In this document: piece after piece, positions 6,704-15,791 of the stretch | Layout of the letters: each line of letters starts with the position of its first letter | How positions within the stretch are numbered: the stretch's first letter is position 1 | Assembly (NCBI GenBank): GCA_947374125.1 | Contig: CANCAR010000013.1 | Span: forward strand, 1-25,153 | Length of the DNA: 25,153 nt | Reading direction: 5' to 3' | From: Hyphomicrobiales bacterium | GTDB lineage: Bacteria; Pseudomonadota; Alphaproteobacteria; Rhizobiales; Beijerinckiaceae | Notes under the pieces: model-generated | What the model was told of the DNA's origin: nothing | Database searches by the model: none | The model's input: only the letters and a program-made list of their open reading frames with translations | Made by a program: the position numbers and the translations under genes

Positions 6704-9700
6704 ACATCGTCAAAGGCGCGTTCAAGCACCTGCATCAAGAGATCAGCATGGGCGTCAGAAAATACCATCGCAGGGCGCATTTTAATCACGTTGTCATGCG
6801 GGCCATCGGTACCCAACAAAACGCCATATTCGCGGCATTTCTCAACGATCCTTCCAGCGTAATCGGTGGCCGGAATTTTCGTAACGCGGTCCTCGACGAG
6901 TTCAATACCGAGCATCAGCCCACGCCCCCGAACATCACCAATCCGCGAATGCCGCTTCATAAGGACGCGCATTCGCATCATCAAATCTTGGCCCAGCCGG
7001 TGCGCGTTTTCGCGCAAATGATCGCGTTGGATAATCTCCAACACTTTCATTCCGACCGAGCAAGAAACCGCCGATCCGCCAAAAGTATTGAAATACTCCA
7101 TGCCATTGTTGAAGCTCTCAGCAATCTCACGCGTTGTGACAACGGCTGCCATAGGATGACCATTCCCAATCGGTTTGCCCATGGTGATGATATCGGGCAC
7201 AGCCCCTTCACCTTCAAAGCCCCAAAAGTGATCACCAACGCGGCCAAAGCCGATTTGAACTTCATCCGCAATCACCACCGCACCAGCAGCGCGGGCAGCA
7301 GCATAAGCGGCGGGCAAATAGCCGGGCGGCAGTACAATCTGGCCTGCGGAACTTGGCAGCGACTCCGCAATAAAAGCGGCCGGCTTGTGACCAGCCTCTA
7401 AAAGCTGCCCCATCGCTCCCGTCACCGAGGCGGCATAACGGATCCCAATCTCATCCACCGGCCAATCGGCAGGCGCGCGATAGGCATCAGGCAAGGCGGC
7501 TTCACCCGTCGATGTCGGCCGGCCTAAGCCACCCTTGCGCTTGTATTTATAGGGGCTGATATCGATCAACGAGATCGCATGGCCATGATAGGCCCAATCG
7601 AGCGCTACGACCCCCTGCGCTTGCGTGTGGTTGCGGGCGAGGCGAAGCGCTAGATCATTGGCCTCGCTGCCACTGCACACAAAGGCGGCGACGGTCAGAT
7701 TACTGGGCAATGTCGCCGTTAAGGCTTCGGAGTAAGAGAGGATCGCATCATGCAGATAGCGGGTATTCGTGTTGAGAAGACCCGCTTGGCGCGCCAAAAC
7801 CTCGACCACTTCTGCGTTCGAGTGCCCGAGATGCGCCACATTATTGTAGCAATCGAGATAGGCGCGGCCTCGGTCATCATATAAAAACACGCCCTCGCCG
7901 CGGACGATCTTGAGCGGTGTCTTGTAGGAAATGCTCAAATTACGAAGCAATTTCTCGCGGCGGAGATGGATAATCTCATCATTGGACCGCCCCGTCTGCT
8001 CGAAAATCTCCGATGGCACACCAGCCAGTGTCGCGGCATTGGGGAACAATTCCGCCCAGATCGCGCGGTAGCCCGGCTCGCCTGCGCCGATCACATCAGC
8101 GGCACTTTCCGGGCGATAGGTGAGGATTTGCAAATGCACATGCGGCGCCCAACCGCCATTTTCCGTATTGGCCCCCAATTGGCCGATGATGTCACCTGCT
8201 TTGAGCCTTTCGCCCAAATGGCGCGCGCGTACGGTTCCCGCGCTTAAATGACCCCATAGGGTGTAAAACCGCACACCGTCTTCGGGATCATGTTGCAGCA
8301 AAACGGCATGGCCATAATCAAGCGGCAAATCGGTGGCGTAAAGGTCAATCACCTGACCATCCAACGGCGTGCGAACATTCGCGCCTGCATCCAAAAACAG
8401 ATCGAGGCCTAAATGCAGCGAACGGCGCTTGCCCATCGCCATACGCGAGACGAATGCCTCCGTGGTGTAGACGGGCCGGTCTTCGCCCCAAGGTCCGATT
8501 CCGAGGGTAACGGCTTCGCGAACCGCTATTTCGCGCCAAGCCTTCTCCGCTTCCTCCGGGCGTCCTTCGGCGGAGGCCAATGCAATCGGATGGGTCTTAT
8601 CGCCGAACGGAACCAAGGCTTTCGCCATTAGGGCACATGGCACATCCAAAACGGGGGCCATGTCGTGCCGATGCATTTCGATCCAGCTCATGATCTTACG
8701 GGCGCCCGATACAGCTTCAAATCCGCAGGCTTGGCGCAAAATCGCCGCTACAAAAACCGGGTCCATGTGCCGTAACCGGCTGAGCAAAGCCCAAGCCGGA
8801 GCCTCACTGATCGCGAGATAGGCATTATCCTCAATCCGCTTCCGCCGCGAGGCGGAGAGCGTCACGCTGATCACGAGGCGAAGGGCGATGAGGTCAAACA
8901 AGAGATCGATTTCATCGGATTTAAGCGAATTGATCCGATGAAAACCCGCCACAAGGCGTGCCGCATCTTCAATCGGCGCTTCGCGGTCCAGCATGGCATA
9001 GGCAGCGGCGATCGCCACTTCATTGATCAGCGGCGAATGCAGCGCATCGCCAAAATCAATCAGCCCTGTGACGCCGCCCTTGTCCGCATCATCCACCAAC
9101 ACATTGTAATCATTCGCATCGGCATGAATGATCTGCGCGCGGCAGCGCTTCAGGCGTGCGGCGATACCGCCGTCAAACCGATCCAAGAAATGGGTGAGAA
9201 TTTCCCGCCGCACGGGATCATCGATAAAATGCAGGCGCGAACGCGAACGACCGGCTTGGGTCAGGTCCCAATCAAATTCACGGATCGCGCCCGCATGCGC
9301 AAATCCCTGCAACGCGACGGTTAGCCGACCAAGTGTCTCGCCCAAGCTCTCAAAATGCCGTTCAGACTTCTTTCCCAAGGCAAAAGGCTTACCGTCCAAC
9401 CATGACACAGCGCGCACGAAATGCGTTCGCCCATCGCTCCCCTGCCACCGGCCAAGCAACTCGCCCGTGCGAGTCTTTCGCACCCTCGGCAGAACCAATA
9501 GGGGATCTGTATCAAAAGCATGGCTAAGCAGGGCCGCCTGAAAATCCAATGCCTGCTGATCTTCCGCAATATTGGCGATTTTAAGCACCCAACTCTGCCC
9601 ATTTGCTTCGGTGAGACAGGTATTCTGATCCCGCTCGCTGTCCAAGGCGGAGATGGACCCTTCAAGTCCATAAAGCTCGCGTGCCAAGCTAAGAATCTCA

Positions 9701-9741
9701 TCGGGCGAAAACTCAGGCGGAAGTTGGTCAAGTACAGACAC
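6697..9741 (-). CDS. Fusion protein: APH-type kinase, M23 metallopeptidase domain, class III PLP aminotransferase/phospho-lyase
   Basis: The 1014-residue protein starts with GTG at 9741, with GAGGA about 11 bases upstream. Residues about 10-330 are a phosphotransferase (APH/hydroxylysine-kinase-like) domain: catalytic loop His206-x-Asp208 to Asn213 (IIHADANDYNVLV) and metal-binding Asp229 (DFGD). Residues about 435-545 are an M23/LytM domain with His443-x3-Asp447 (HLGLD) and His534-x-His536 (HVH), a full zinc site. Residues about 595-1010 are a class III aminotransferase: SGSEAND (690-696), Asp826 (DEVQIGFGR) for the PLP ring nitrogen and Lys856 (MGKPIGNGHP) for the Schiff base. No signal peptide is seen. 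In animals a hydroxylysine kinase and a related PLP phospho-lyase act in sequence. By analogy this protein may phosphorylate an amino alcohol and then eliminate phosphate and ammonia. The role of M23 is unknown. It probably shares an operon with the downstream MocA-family dehydrogenase. Confidence 0.9.
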   Translation of the reverse strand: MSVLDQLPPEFSPDEILSLARELYGLEGSISALDSERDQNTCLTEANGQSWVLKIANIAEDQQALDFQAALLSHAFDTDPLLVLPRVRKTRTGELLGRWQGSDGRTHFVRAVSWLDGKPFALGKKSERHFESLGETLGRLTVALQGFAHAGAIREFDWDLTQAGRSRSRLHFIDDPVRREILTHFLDRFDGGIAARLKRCRAQIIHADANDYNVLVDDADKGGVTGLIDFGDALHSPLINEVAIAAAYAMLDREAPIEDAARLVAGFHRINSLKSDEIDLLFDLIALRLVISVTLSASRRKRIEDNAYLAISEAPAWALLSRLRHMDPVFVAAILRQACGFEAVSGARKIMSWIEMHRHDMAPVLDVPCALMAKALVPFGDKTHPIALASAEGRPEEAEKAWREIAVREAVTLGIGPWGEDRPVYTTEAFVSRMAMGKRRSLHLGLDLFLDAGANVRTPLDGQVIDLYATDLPLDYGHAVLLQHDPEDGVRFYTLWGHLSAGTVRARHLGERLKAGDIIGQLGANTENGGWAPHVHLQILTYRPESAADVIGAGEPGYRAIWAELFPNAATLAGVPSEIFEQTGRSNDEIIHLRREKLLRNLSISYKTPLKIVRGEGVFLYDDRGRAYLDCYNNVAHLGHSNAEVVEVLARQAGLLNTNTRYLHDAILSYSEALTATLPSNLTVAAFVCSGSEANDLALRLARNHTQAQGVVALDWAYHGHAISLIDISPYKYKRKGGLGRPTSTGEAALPDAYRAPADWPVDEIGIRYAASVTGAMGQLLEAGHKPAAFIAESLPSSAGQIVLPPGYLPAAYAAARAAGAVVIADEVQIGFGRVGDHFWGFEGEGAVPDIITMGKPIGNGHPMAAVVTTREIAESFNNGMEYFNTFGGSAVSCSVGMKVLEIIQRDHLRENAHRLGQDLMMRMRVLMKRHSRIGDVRGRGLMLGIELVEDRVTKIPATDYAGRIVEKCREYGVLLGTDGPHDNVIKMRPAMVFSDAHADLLMQVLERAFDDVG

Positions 9742-9988
9742 GGCAGGCTTATCCTCTTAATTCATCAAGCTCCAATGAGCCCTGTGAGCCCGCTTCGGTC
9801 AACCCCCTGCACCCTTTTCGCCGTTAATGATGCGAGCCTCCGCGTTACGGGTTAAGATAAAGCCCATTCTCATATTCATCTGGCCAAATACTTTTTCGTC
9901 TCTTAGAGTCGCGATGGGATAAAAAATGCACCAGCCGACATTGATACCGCCAATGATCGCCTGACTTTTACATTAAGGCGAAACAAAC

Positions 9989-10876
9989 ATGGCAAATGAT
10001 CGTTCGATTGGCTCCCCAACGGCCCGAGGAATACTTTGCCTCATAGCATCCGTCACACTGTTTGGTATGGTTGACGGCTTGAGCAAGCTGATCATTACGA
10101 AAGAAACGTTTGGCCAAATTATGCTGTCGCGCTATTTGCTGCCGCTTCTTGTCATCATCGCCTTCACAAAGCCGCATCGTCGATCCGCCTTGTTTTCTAC
10201 CCATAAGCTCCCGCTGCAAATCATCCGGGGCCTAATGCCGGTGATGGTCGGGAGCCTAATGGTTTTGGCCGTTACCTATCTGCCCCTGGCTGAAGCAACC
10301 GTGATCTTGTTTGCCGGTCCGTTTTTCGTTGTAGCCCTCTCGGGTTGGTTTTTAGGCGAGCGGGTTACGGTTGATAGCTGGATCGGTGTGGCCGTTGGTT
10401 TTGCCGCGGTGCTTCTGGTTGCCCGCCCCGGCTTCACCGATGTTTCGATCTACGCGGTTCTTCCGGCCATAGCGGCGCTCTTTTATGCAGGCTTACAGCT
10501 GATGTCGCGACGACTTGGTGCCCTTGGCATTGATCCTAATTCAACGCTGACTTGGACCTTGCTGATCGGAACGCTCTTATCCCTGCCGCTCGCCATCTAT
10601 GATTGGAAGCCCCTGACGTGGGATTCAGCGCTTACTTCGCTGGGTCTGGCGGTTACCTTTGGTTTAGGCCAATATTTTTTGGCGAAAGCCTTTGCGTTGG
10701 CACCCGCCAATGCCCTCACCCCGTTTAGCTATTTCCAGATCCTATCCGCCGTTATGTTTGGCATCATCGTGTTTGGCGAAGTACCAGATGCACTGACCGG
10801 CGTCGGCATATTAATGATCATCGCAGCGGGGGCTTACGTGTTTGGAAAGAATCTGAAGTCACCCGCCACGCCGTAA
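9989..10876 (+). CDS. DMT-superfamily permease (two EamA domains)
   Basis: This is a 295-residue integral membrane protein with about ten hydrophobic segments arranged as two EamA repeats of about 135 residues (first about 14-143, second about 154-287). The marker EATVILFAGPFFVVALSGWFL-type segment near residue 100-120 is typical of the family, with GER following. The start has AAGGCG about 8 bases upstream. The role is transport of a small metabolite across the inner membrane, direction and substrate unknown. It is divergent from the kinase-M23-aminotransferase operon across a 247-bp gap and convergent with the HyuB gene, overlapping its 3' end by 18 bp. Its position between two catabolic operons suggests it carries a substrate or product of one of them, but this is inference. 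Confidence 0.87.
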   Translation: MANDRSIGSPTARGILCLIASVTLFGMVDGLSKLIITKETFGQIMLSRYLLPLLVIIAFTKPHRRSALFSTHKLPLQIIRGLMPVMVGSLMVLAVTYLPLAEATVILFAGPFFVVALSGWFLGERVTVDSWIGVAVGFAAVLLVARPGFTDVSIYAVLPAIAALFYAGLQLMSRRLGALGIDPNSTLTWTLLIGTLLSLPLAIYDWKPLTWDSALTSLGLAVTFGLGQYFLAKAFALAPANALTPFSYFQILSAVMFGIIVFGEVPDALTGVGILMIIAAGAYVFGKNLKSPATP

Positions 10877-12622
10877 ATGCCTCGTCGTCTCGTTATCGAC
10901 CGTCAAATCATCGTGAAGGGCAACGCCATAAACGGCTTCTGCGCGTTCGCGACTGACCCATCCCTCACGCACATCATGCGCCACGCGATAGGCTTCGCGT
11001 TCATGCGGCGCGCCATAGCCGCCGCCGCCTGCACTGATGGAAACCATACGCTCGTCTGCGGCAATCACCACTTCGGCACACGCTGCCAACGGTTCTAGCG
11101 AACCATCCGGATGCATTCGATATTGTGCCGAATTGCCTCCTGCAAGCCCCCCGCGTGTTCCAAGCGCTGGGTTCACATTGCCATCGCTAATATAGGCCAC
11201 CGTCATATCGCAATCGACGGGCGCAAATTCGGAATAAGCCCCCAACGCCCCTCTGAAGCGCCCTGCCCCTTCCGAATTCGGAATAAGGCGACGTTGATGC
11301 ACAAAAATCGGGTGCCGCAGCTCATCGACTTCGATTGAGTCTTGGTAACACATGCCGGCATTGCCCGCATGGAGAATGGTCAACCAGCCATCCGCCGTTG
11401 GTGCACCAGCGCCACCCGTACATCCAAGGTAAACCTCGTTCACAAAGGGCTTGCCGTGATGAACGCCCGACACCACTCCACAAGAAGGCGGCAAGAGCGC
11501 GCCCGTCTCGGCAAGGCCCAATCCATCCGCCAATTCCGCTAATGCAGCCTGCACAGGATTAGCCACCCGATCCGCGATATTGGTGGTCGCCGCCGAACAC
11601 GACGTCGGATGGCGCGGACGTCCGGCAATCGATCCATCCCGCAAATGAATTTTAATGCGCCGAAAGCTGCCTTCGTTTTTAGGCACCGTATGATCAATCG
11701 AATTAAAGATCGCCAACATCGGCGCAGACAGCGCGCAAGCCTCGGAGAGATTAAGTCCATTCTCCATGCTGTCGGGATTATCCGTCATATCGACTTCGAT
11801 CATCGCCTCATCGGGCTTCACCTCAACGGTTGCGGTAATCGTTACACCGGCGGTAGGTGTCGCTGGAAAGGCATCATGGGTGCTCTTGCGCGTCACACGG
11901 CCCTTAGGCATGGCGCGAATAACATCGATCATTCGCCGTTCGCTATAATCAAACCATTGTTGCGTGTAGGCCTCAAGCTTGTCCCACCCGATCTCGGCAC
12001 CAAGCGCCAAAAGTTCGCGCTCACCCACGCGAGCCGCACCAAGCGTTGCAAGATAATCGCCCCACCATTGTTCTGGAACACGAATGCGCAATTGGCACAT
12101 GCGGATGATGTCCATCACATGCTCATACTTATCCTGAATTTTGACCGCCGGAAAAATCAGCGCACCTTCGGCATACACATCCTTAGCGGCGCCCATATAG
12201 GTTGTCGGCAGCGCGTTACCGCAATCGGCCTGATGCGCTTTAGCGAGCACAGTGAACCGATGCACACCCTGATCGTCAATCACCGGAATGAGAATAGAGT
12301 GATCGGCAGGATGCGTGCAGCCATGATAAGGCGAATTATGCAAAAATGCGTCGCCGCGCTTGAGCACCGGATGGTTATCCGCCATGGTTTTCGCCATAAT
12401 ATCCGGCCCGCGCAAAACGTGGATCGGCAGGCTTTCGGCGGTGGCGAGCAACTCGTGTTTCGCGGTTAGGACCACGCAGGAAAAATCACGCGCAATCGTC
12501 AAAATGCCGGAACGCCCCGTTCGATGCAGCGTATTGGCCATTTTCCGCGCGATGCCTTCCATCCGCGCGGTTAACAAAGCTAGCGCCGAACCATCCATCT
12601 GGGAAGCGGAAGACTGTGTCAT
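10859..12622 (-). CDS. Hydantoinase B / oxoprolinase family protein (HyuB-like subunit)
   Basis: The 587-residue protein has normal length for a separate HyuB subunit. Family features include DFSCVVLTAKHELLA near residue 46, the FLHNSPYHGCTHPADH segment (about residues 115-130) rich in metal-binding His/Asp, the conserved middle stretch MTDNPDSMENG, and the C-terminal glycine-rich SAGGGGYGAP. Its ATG overlaps the end of the HyuA gene by four bases (ATGA), so the two are translationally coupled and should form a heteromer. HyuA/HyuB enzymes use ATP to open cyclic amides or to carboxylate ketones; this substrate cannot be told from sequence. It is the last gene of the five-gene operon beginning at 18713, and its 3' end overlaps the convergent permease gene by 18 bp, leaving no room for a separate terminator. 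Confidence 0.9.
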   Translation of the reverse strand: MTQSSASQMDGSALALLTARMEGIARKMANTLHRTGRSGILTIARDFSCVVLTAKHELLATAESLPIHVLRGPDIMAKTMADNHPVLKRGDAFLHNSPYHGCTHPADHSILIPVIDDQGVHRFTVLAKAHQADCGNALPTTYMGAAKDVYAEGALIFPAVKIQDKYEHVMDIIRMCQLRIRVPEQWWGDYLATLGAARVGERELLALGAEIGWDKLEAYTQQWFDYSERRMIDVIRAMPKGRVTRKSTHDAFPATPTAGVTITATVEVKPDEAMIEVDMTDNPDSMENGLNLSEACALSAPMLAIFNSIDHTVPKNEGSFRRIKIHLRDGSIAGRPRHPTSCSAATTNIADRVANPVQAALAELADGLGLAETGALLPPSCGVVSGVHHGKPFVNEVYLGCTGGAGAPTADGWLTILHAGNAGMCYQDSIEVDELRHPIFVHQRRLIPNSEGAGRFRGALGAYSEFAPVDCDMTVAYISDGNVNPALGTRGGLAGGNSAQYRMHPDGSLEPLAACAEVVIAADERMVSISAGGGGYGAPHEREAYRVAHDVREGWVSRERAEAVYGVALHDDLTVDNETTRHLRRGG

Positions 12623-14697
12623 GCTGTGTGCTCCCTTACATCGATCACGAGATTGCCCAAACCATCCCGCATCGCTTTCGAGCCGGGCTCAATCACAATG
12701 GAGGTAAAATCCGATTCAATGATCGCGGGCCCTTTAATGATGCTGCCCTCGGAAATAGCTTCGAACCGGTAGACTTGGGAGTTGACCCAGCCAGCCCCCG
12801 CATAGCGGACCCGTCTGGATGGTAGCTCGACGGCGCGTTGATCAGGAGCAAGTCTGCCTGGTTCTGCCGAACCGATGCGACACCGAACTTCCGCATTCCA
12901 AGTCACGGTTTCAATCGCTGCATGAGGATCGCTCACCGCGAATTTATCCTGATGCATTTGATGAAAATCGCTGACGAGCGATGTAATATCGGTTGCGCTC
13001 TCAAAGCCGCCTTTGCGCAGCGGTACTTCGATTTCCCAAGCCTGTTCAATGTAACGAGCCTCGCATGACCAATCGACGCTGGTTGATAGGCTGCCCGCTC
13101 CAGCATGCTTGGCAAAGGCGCTGCACTCCTCAGAGAGCTTTGATAAAACGCGGTTCACACCCGCTTGATCAAACGACTCGCTCAGCGTGTGGAACATCGC
13201 CTGATAATGCGCGCTTAAATCAGAGATCAGCGCACCCGATGCCGAAAGCGCGGCTCCCGCCTCGGTAACCAAAACCCGACGGCATCCAAGCCGTCGCGCA
13301 ATCGCCACGCAGTTCAGGCCCGCCGCACCGCCGCCAGCAACAAACATCGCTTCGGAAGGGTCAATGCCTTGATTGACCGTAATATCCATAATCGCCTGCA
13401 CCATATGTTCGGTCGCAAGCGACATGATGGCCTCAGCCGCCGTTTCAACATCGCACTTCAACGGGTCTGCCACCTCGCGTTTGATCGCGTCGATGGCCCC
13501 CTGCTTATCAAGCGACATCTTGCCACCCAAAAAGAATTCAGCGTCGATAAAGCCAAGCGCAACGGCCGCATCGGTTACCGTCGGGCGCGTGCCACCTCGG
13601 CGATAGCAAACGGGGCCGGGAACGGCACCGGCGCTGATCGGGCCAACATGCAACAGCCCACCCGCATCAACCCATGCAATCGAGCCACCGCCCGCGCCAA
13701 TGCTTTTCACATCGACCGACGGCATCCCCGTCATATGGCTCCGAAAGGGCTGGCCTAACCAGGTCTCACGGCTGCGCGGAATACGGCCACGACGCACCAG
13801 CGACACGTCAAACGTGGTTCCCCCCGTGTCTCCCACAATCAAGGTTTCGGTATCGCCCGCCTCGGCATAGGCTTTGGCCGCAACGGGGGCCATGCTTGGG
13901 CCGGAATTGATGAGATGCACCGGCGCTTCGGCTGCATGCGCTGCGTCCATCACACCCCCTTGGGAGGTAACAACAAGCACGCGCCCTTTAAATCCCGCTT
14001 CCCGAAGGCGGCTTTCAAGGCCGCGCATATAGGCCCCCATAATCGGTTTTAAGGACGCATCAATGCAGGTTGAAATCGCCCGCCTATATTCGCGGATCGA
14101 CGGGTTGATCTTATGCGACAGTGTATAAGGGATGCCGGGCAAATGGCGTTCGATGAGCACACCCACGGCAAGCTCATGCGCCGGATTTACCACCGACCAG
14201 AGAAAGCAAACGCCAATGGCCTCAACACCTGCCTGTTTGATCTGTTCGAGAATGTCGATCACAGCCGCTTCATCCAGCGGCGTCTTGGCCATGCCATTGA
14301 CCGTCATGCGCTCCGGCACTTCATAGGTGAGCGCACGCGGCACAAAGGGTTCGGGATAGGCAATCGTAAAGTTGAACGGCTCCATCCGCCCACCTTCACG
14401 AATGACGAGCGTATCGGGGTGTCCCGCCGTTGTAATAAAGGCCGTTCGCGCGGTCGATCCGGTAACGATGGCATTGATGGCATGGGTGGTGCCATGCATC
14501 AGCAATTCGCCGCGCGCGAGATAGGACTGCAAGCTCTCCTTCGACGCCTCAGCCGCCATCCGCAAACTATCGAGCACACCGGCCACTGGATCCTTCGGCG
14601 TCGTGGACGCTTTGTACATGCTGAGCACGCCTGCGTCCGACGAAACCATCAAATCGGTAAACGTACCGCCCGTATCAATTGCAAAACGAAGTCCCAT
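12619..14697 (-). CDS. Hydantoinase A / oxoprolinase family protein (HyuA-like, ATP-binding subunit)
   Basis: I place the start at the ATG at 14697 (692 residues, MGLRFAIDTGGTFTD), because HyuA proteins begin just before the GGTFTD phosphate loop and AGGGG lies about 12 bases upstream. An in-frame TTG at 14730 would add 11 residues. Diagnostic segments are DTGGTFTDL (ATP phosphate 1), HGTTHAINAI, GDTGGTTFDVSL (second phosphate loop), SIGAGGGSIAWVD and AGAVPGPVCY. The fold belongs to the actin/ASKHA ATPases, and this subunit activates the substrate with ATP for HyuB. It lies 45 bp after the AraD1-type gene and overlaps HyuB by four bases. Its location in a sugar-acid operon is unusual for a hydantoinase; candidates include a lactam or a ketone-carboxylation substrate. 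Confidence 0.9.
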   Translation of the reverse strand: MGLRFAIDTGGTFTDLMVSSDAGVLSMYKASTTPKDPVAGVLDSLRMAAEASKESLQSYLARGELLMHGTTHAINAIVTGSTARTAFITTAGHPDTLVIREGGRMEPFNFTIAYPEPFVPRALTYEVPERMTVNGMAKTPLDEAAVIDILEQIKQAGVEAIGVCFLWSVVNPAHELAVGVLIERHLPGIPYTLSHKINPSIREYRRAISTCIDASLKPIMGAYMRGLESRLREAGFKGRVLVVTSQGGVMDAAHAAEAPVHLINSGPSMAPVAAKAYAEAGDTETLIVGDTGGTTFDVSLVRRGRIPRSRETWLGQPFRSHMTGMPSVDVKSIGAGGGSIAWVDAGGLLHVGPISAGAVPGPVCYRRGGTRPTVTDAAVALGFIDAEFFLGGKMSLDKQGAIDAIKREVADPLKCDVETAAEAIMSLATEHMVQAIMDITVNQGIDPSEAMFVAGGGAAGLNCVAIARRLGCRRVLVTEAGAALSASGALISDLSAHYQAMFHTLSESFDQAGVNRVLSKLSEECSAFAKHAGAGSLSTSVDWSCEARYIEQAWEIEVPLRKGGFESATDITSLVSDFHQMHQDKFAVSDPHAAIETVTWNAEVRCRIGSAEPGRLAPDQRAVELPSRRVRYAGAGWVNSQVYRFEAISEGSIIKGPAIIESDFTSIVIEPGSKAMRDGLGNLVIDVREHTA

Positions 14698-14742
14698 CGC
14701 GTCACTGGCCCCTTGAGTAAGTCGATCCAACGCTGCTTGCGT

Positions 14743-15738
14743 TTAGAGGCTTTTGACGGTGAAGTTTTTCGGAGGTTCATTGCGCATCGTGTTGCGCAAA
14801 GGTCGTCCGAACACAGGCACATCAATGTCAAACACATCGCCGCTCTGGGTCTTAACCCCATGCGCAACGCTCAAGATCGCCGCGCCGAAGAAATAGGCAT
14901 GCAGATCACCCGGCCTGCGGAACATGTCATAGCGGAAATGGTAATGTTCGAGATTGTGAACCGAATGGGACATATTGTCTTCGCCACTCAGAAACTGCCC
15001 CGTCCAAATCGGCTTGCCATCGCGGATGACGCTTACCTTGCCTTCGACATGGCGAGGCAGCTCGCCGGTCAAAAGCTCAGGACCAATGGAGCACGAGCGT
15101 AATTTTGAATGCGCCAGATAGAGGTAATTCAACGCCTCAGTGACATGATCGGAAAATTCGTTGCCAAGTGCAAAACCGATGCGCCAAGGATTACCATCGG
15201 GCCCAATCAAATAGAGCCCGACAATTTCAGCTTCTTCGCCACCGGCCAGCGCAAAAGAAGGCGATGGCATATCGGCTTCAGGTGCAACGACGCAGGTGCC
15301 AACACCCTTGTAGAACCATTCCGGCTGGCAGCCGATTTCACCATCCGCAGGCTTGCCACCTTCAAGCCCCATACGGAAGATCTTCATCGAATCCGTCATG
15401 TCCTTATCGTCGCCATGGGCTAGATCATGCATCTTGTCGCGCGCATCGGCGCTGCCCAAATGCGTAAGCCCCGTTCCCGTGATCCAGAAGCGCGTTGGTT
15501 CCGGATGATCGAGCGGCGCCAACAAGCGCTTCTCAGCAATGATCGCATCGTAATCAACAGGCGAACGTTGGCTAATCGAAGCGACAGCTTCCGAAAGCAT
15601 TTGCCCCTTTGCGATGGCTTGCGTCGCGAGTTCATACACAGACGAAACGCCTTCAAGGCATTCCACCGCACCCGTTTGAGCGTCCACTAGGCCGATCCGC
15701 CGTTCGCCTGCCACCGTCTTATACTGAATGAGCCGCAT
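14743..15738 (-). CDS. AraD1/GguC family FAH-fold enzyme (probable 2-keto-3-deoxy-sugar-acid dehydratase)
   Basis: This 331-residue cytoplasmic protein has a fumarylacetoacetate-hydrolase-type C-terminal domain. Recognisable GguC/AraD1 signatures are RFWITGTGLTHLGSADARD (83-101), EEAEIVGLY (168-176, metal-binding acidic residues), GFALGNEFSDH (188-198), LYLAHSKLRSCSIGPEL (206-222) and GEDNMSHSVHNLEHYHF (252-268). A near-perfect ribosome site, GGGAGG, lies about 8 bases before the ATG. AraD1-type enzymes dehydrate L-2-keto-3-deoxyarabonate to 2-ketoglutarate semialdehyde; GguC is the homologue named in Agrobacterium. The gene follows an arabinonate-dehydratase-like gene by 53 bp, the enzyme that would supply that substrate, which strengthens the call. 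Hydrolysis or decarboxylation of another keto-acid is the alternative. Confidence 0.85.
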   Translation of the reverse strand: MRLIQYKTVAGERRIGLVDAQTGAVECLEGVSSVYELATQAIAKGQMLSEAVASISQRSPVDYDAIIAEKRLLAPLDHPEPTRFWITGTGLTHLGSADARDKMHDLAHGDDKDMTDSMKIFRMGLEGGKPADGEIGCQPEWFYKGVGTCVVAPEADMPSPSFALAGGEEAEIVGLYLIGPDGNPWRIGFALGNEFSDHVTEALNYLYLAHSKLRSCSIGPELLTGELPRHVEGKVSVIRDGKPIWTGQFLSGEDNMSHSVHNLEHYHFRYDMFRRPGDLHAYFFGAAILSVAHGVKTQSGDVFDIDVPVFGRPLRNTMRNEPPKNFTVKSL

Positions 15739-15791
15739 GTGATGTCCTCCCAGTTACTTTTGTTTTTGACTGGCGTTTTCCGCCATGCCCT

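Noticed and set aside
11609..12469. 286-residue plus-strand open frame
   Set aside because: Fully antisense to the HyuB gene; its His/Arg-rich composition is typical of a shadow frame and it has no recognisable motif.
12619..14730. TTG start for HyuA at 14730 giving 11 extra residues
   Set aside because: The ATG at 14697 places the phosphate loop at the usual distance from the N-terminus and has a usable ribosome site.
14113..15102. 329-residue plus-strand open frame
   Set aside because: Antisense to the ends of the HyuA and AraD1-type genes, both strongly supported by family motifs; the product is His/Arg-rich without domains.
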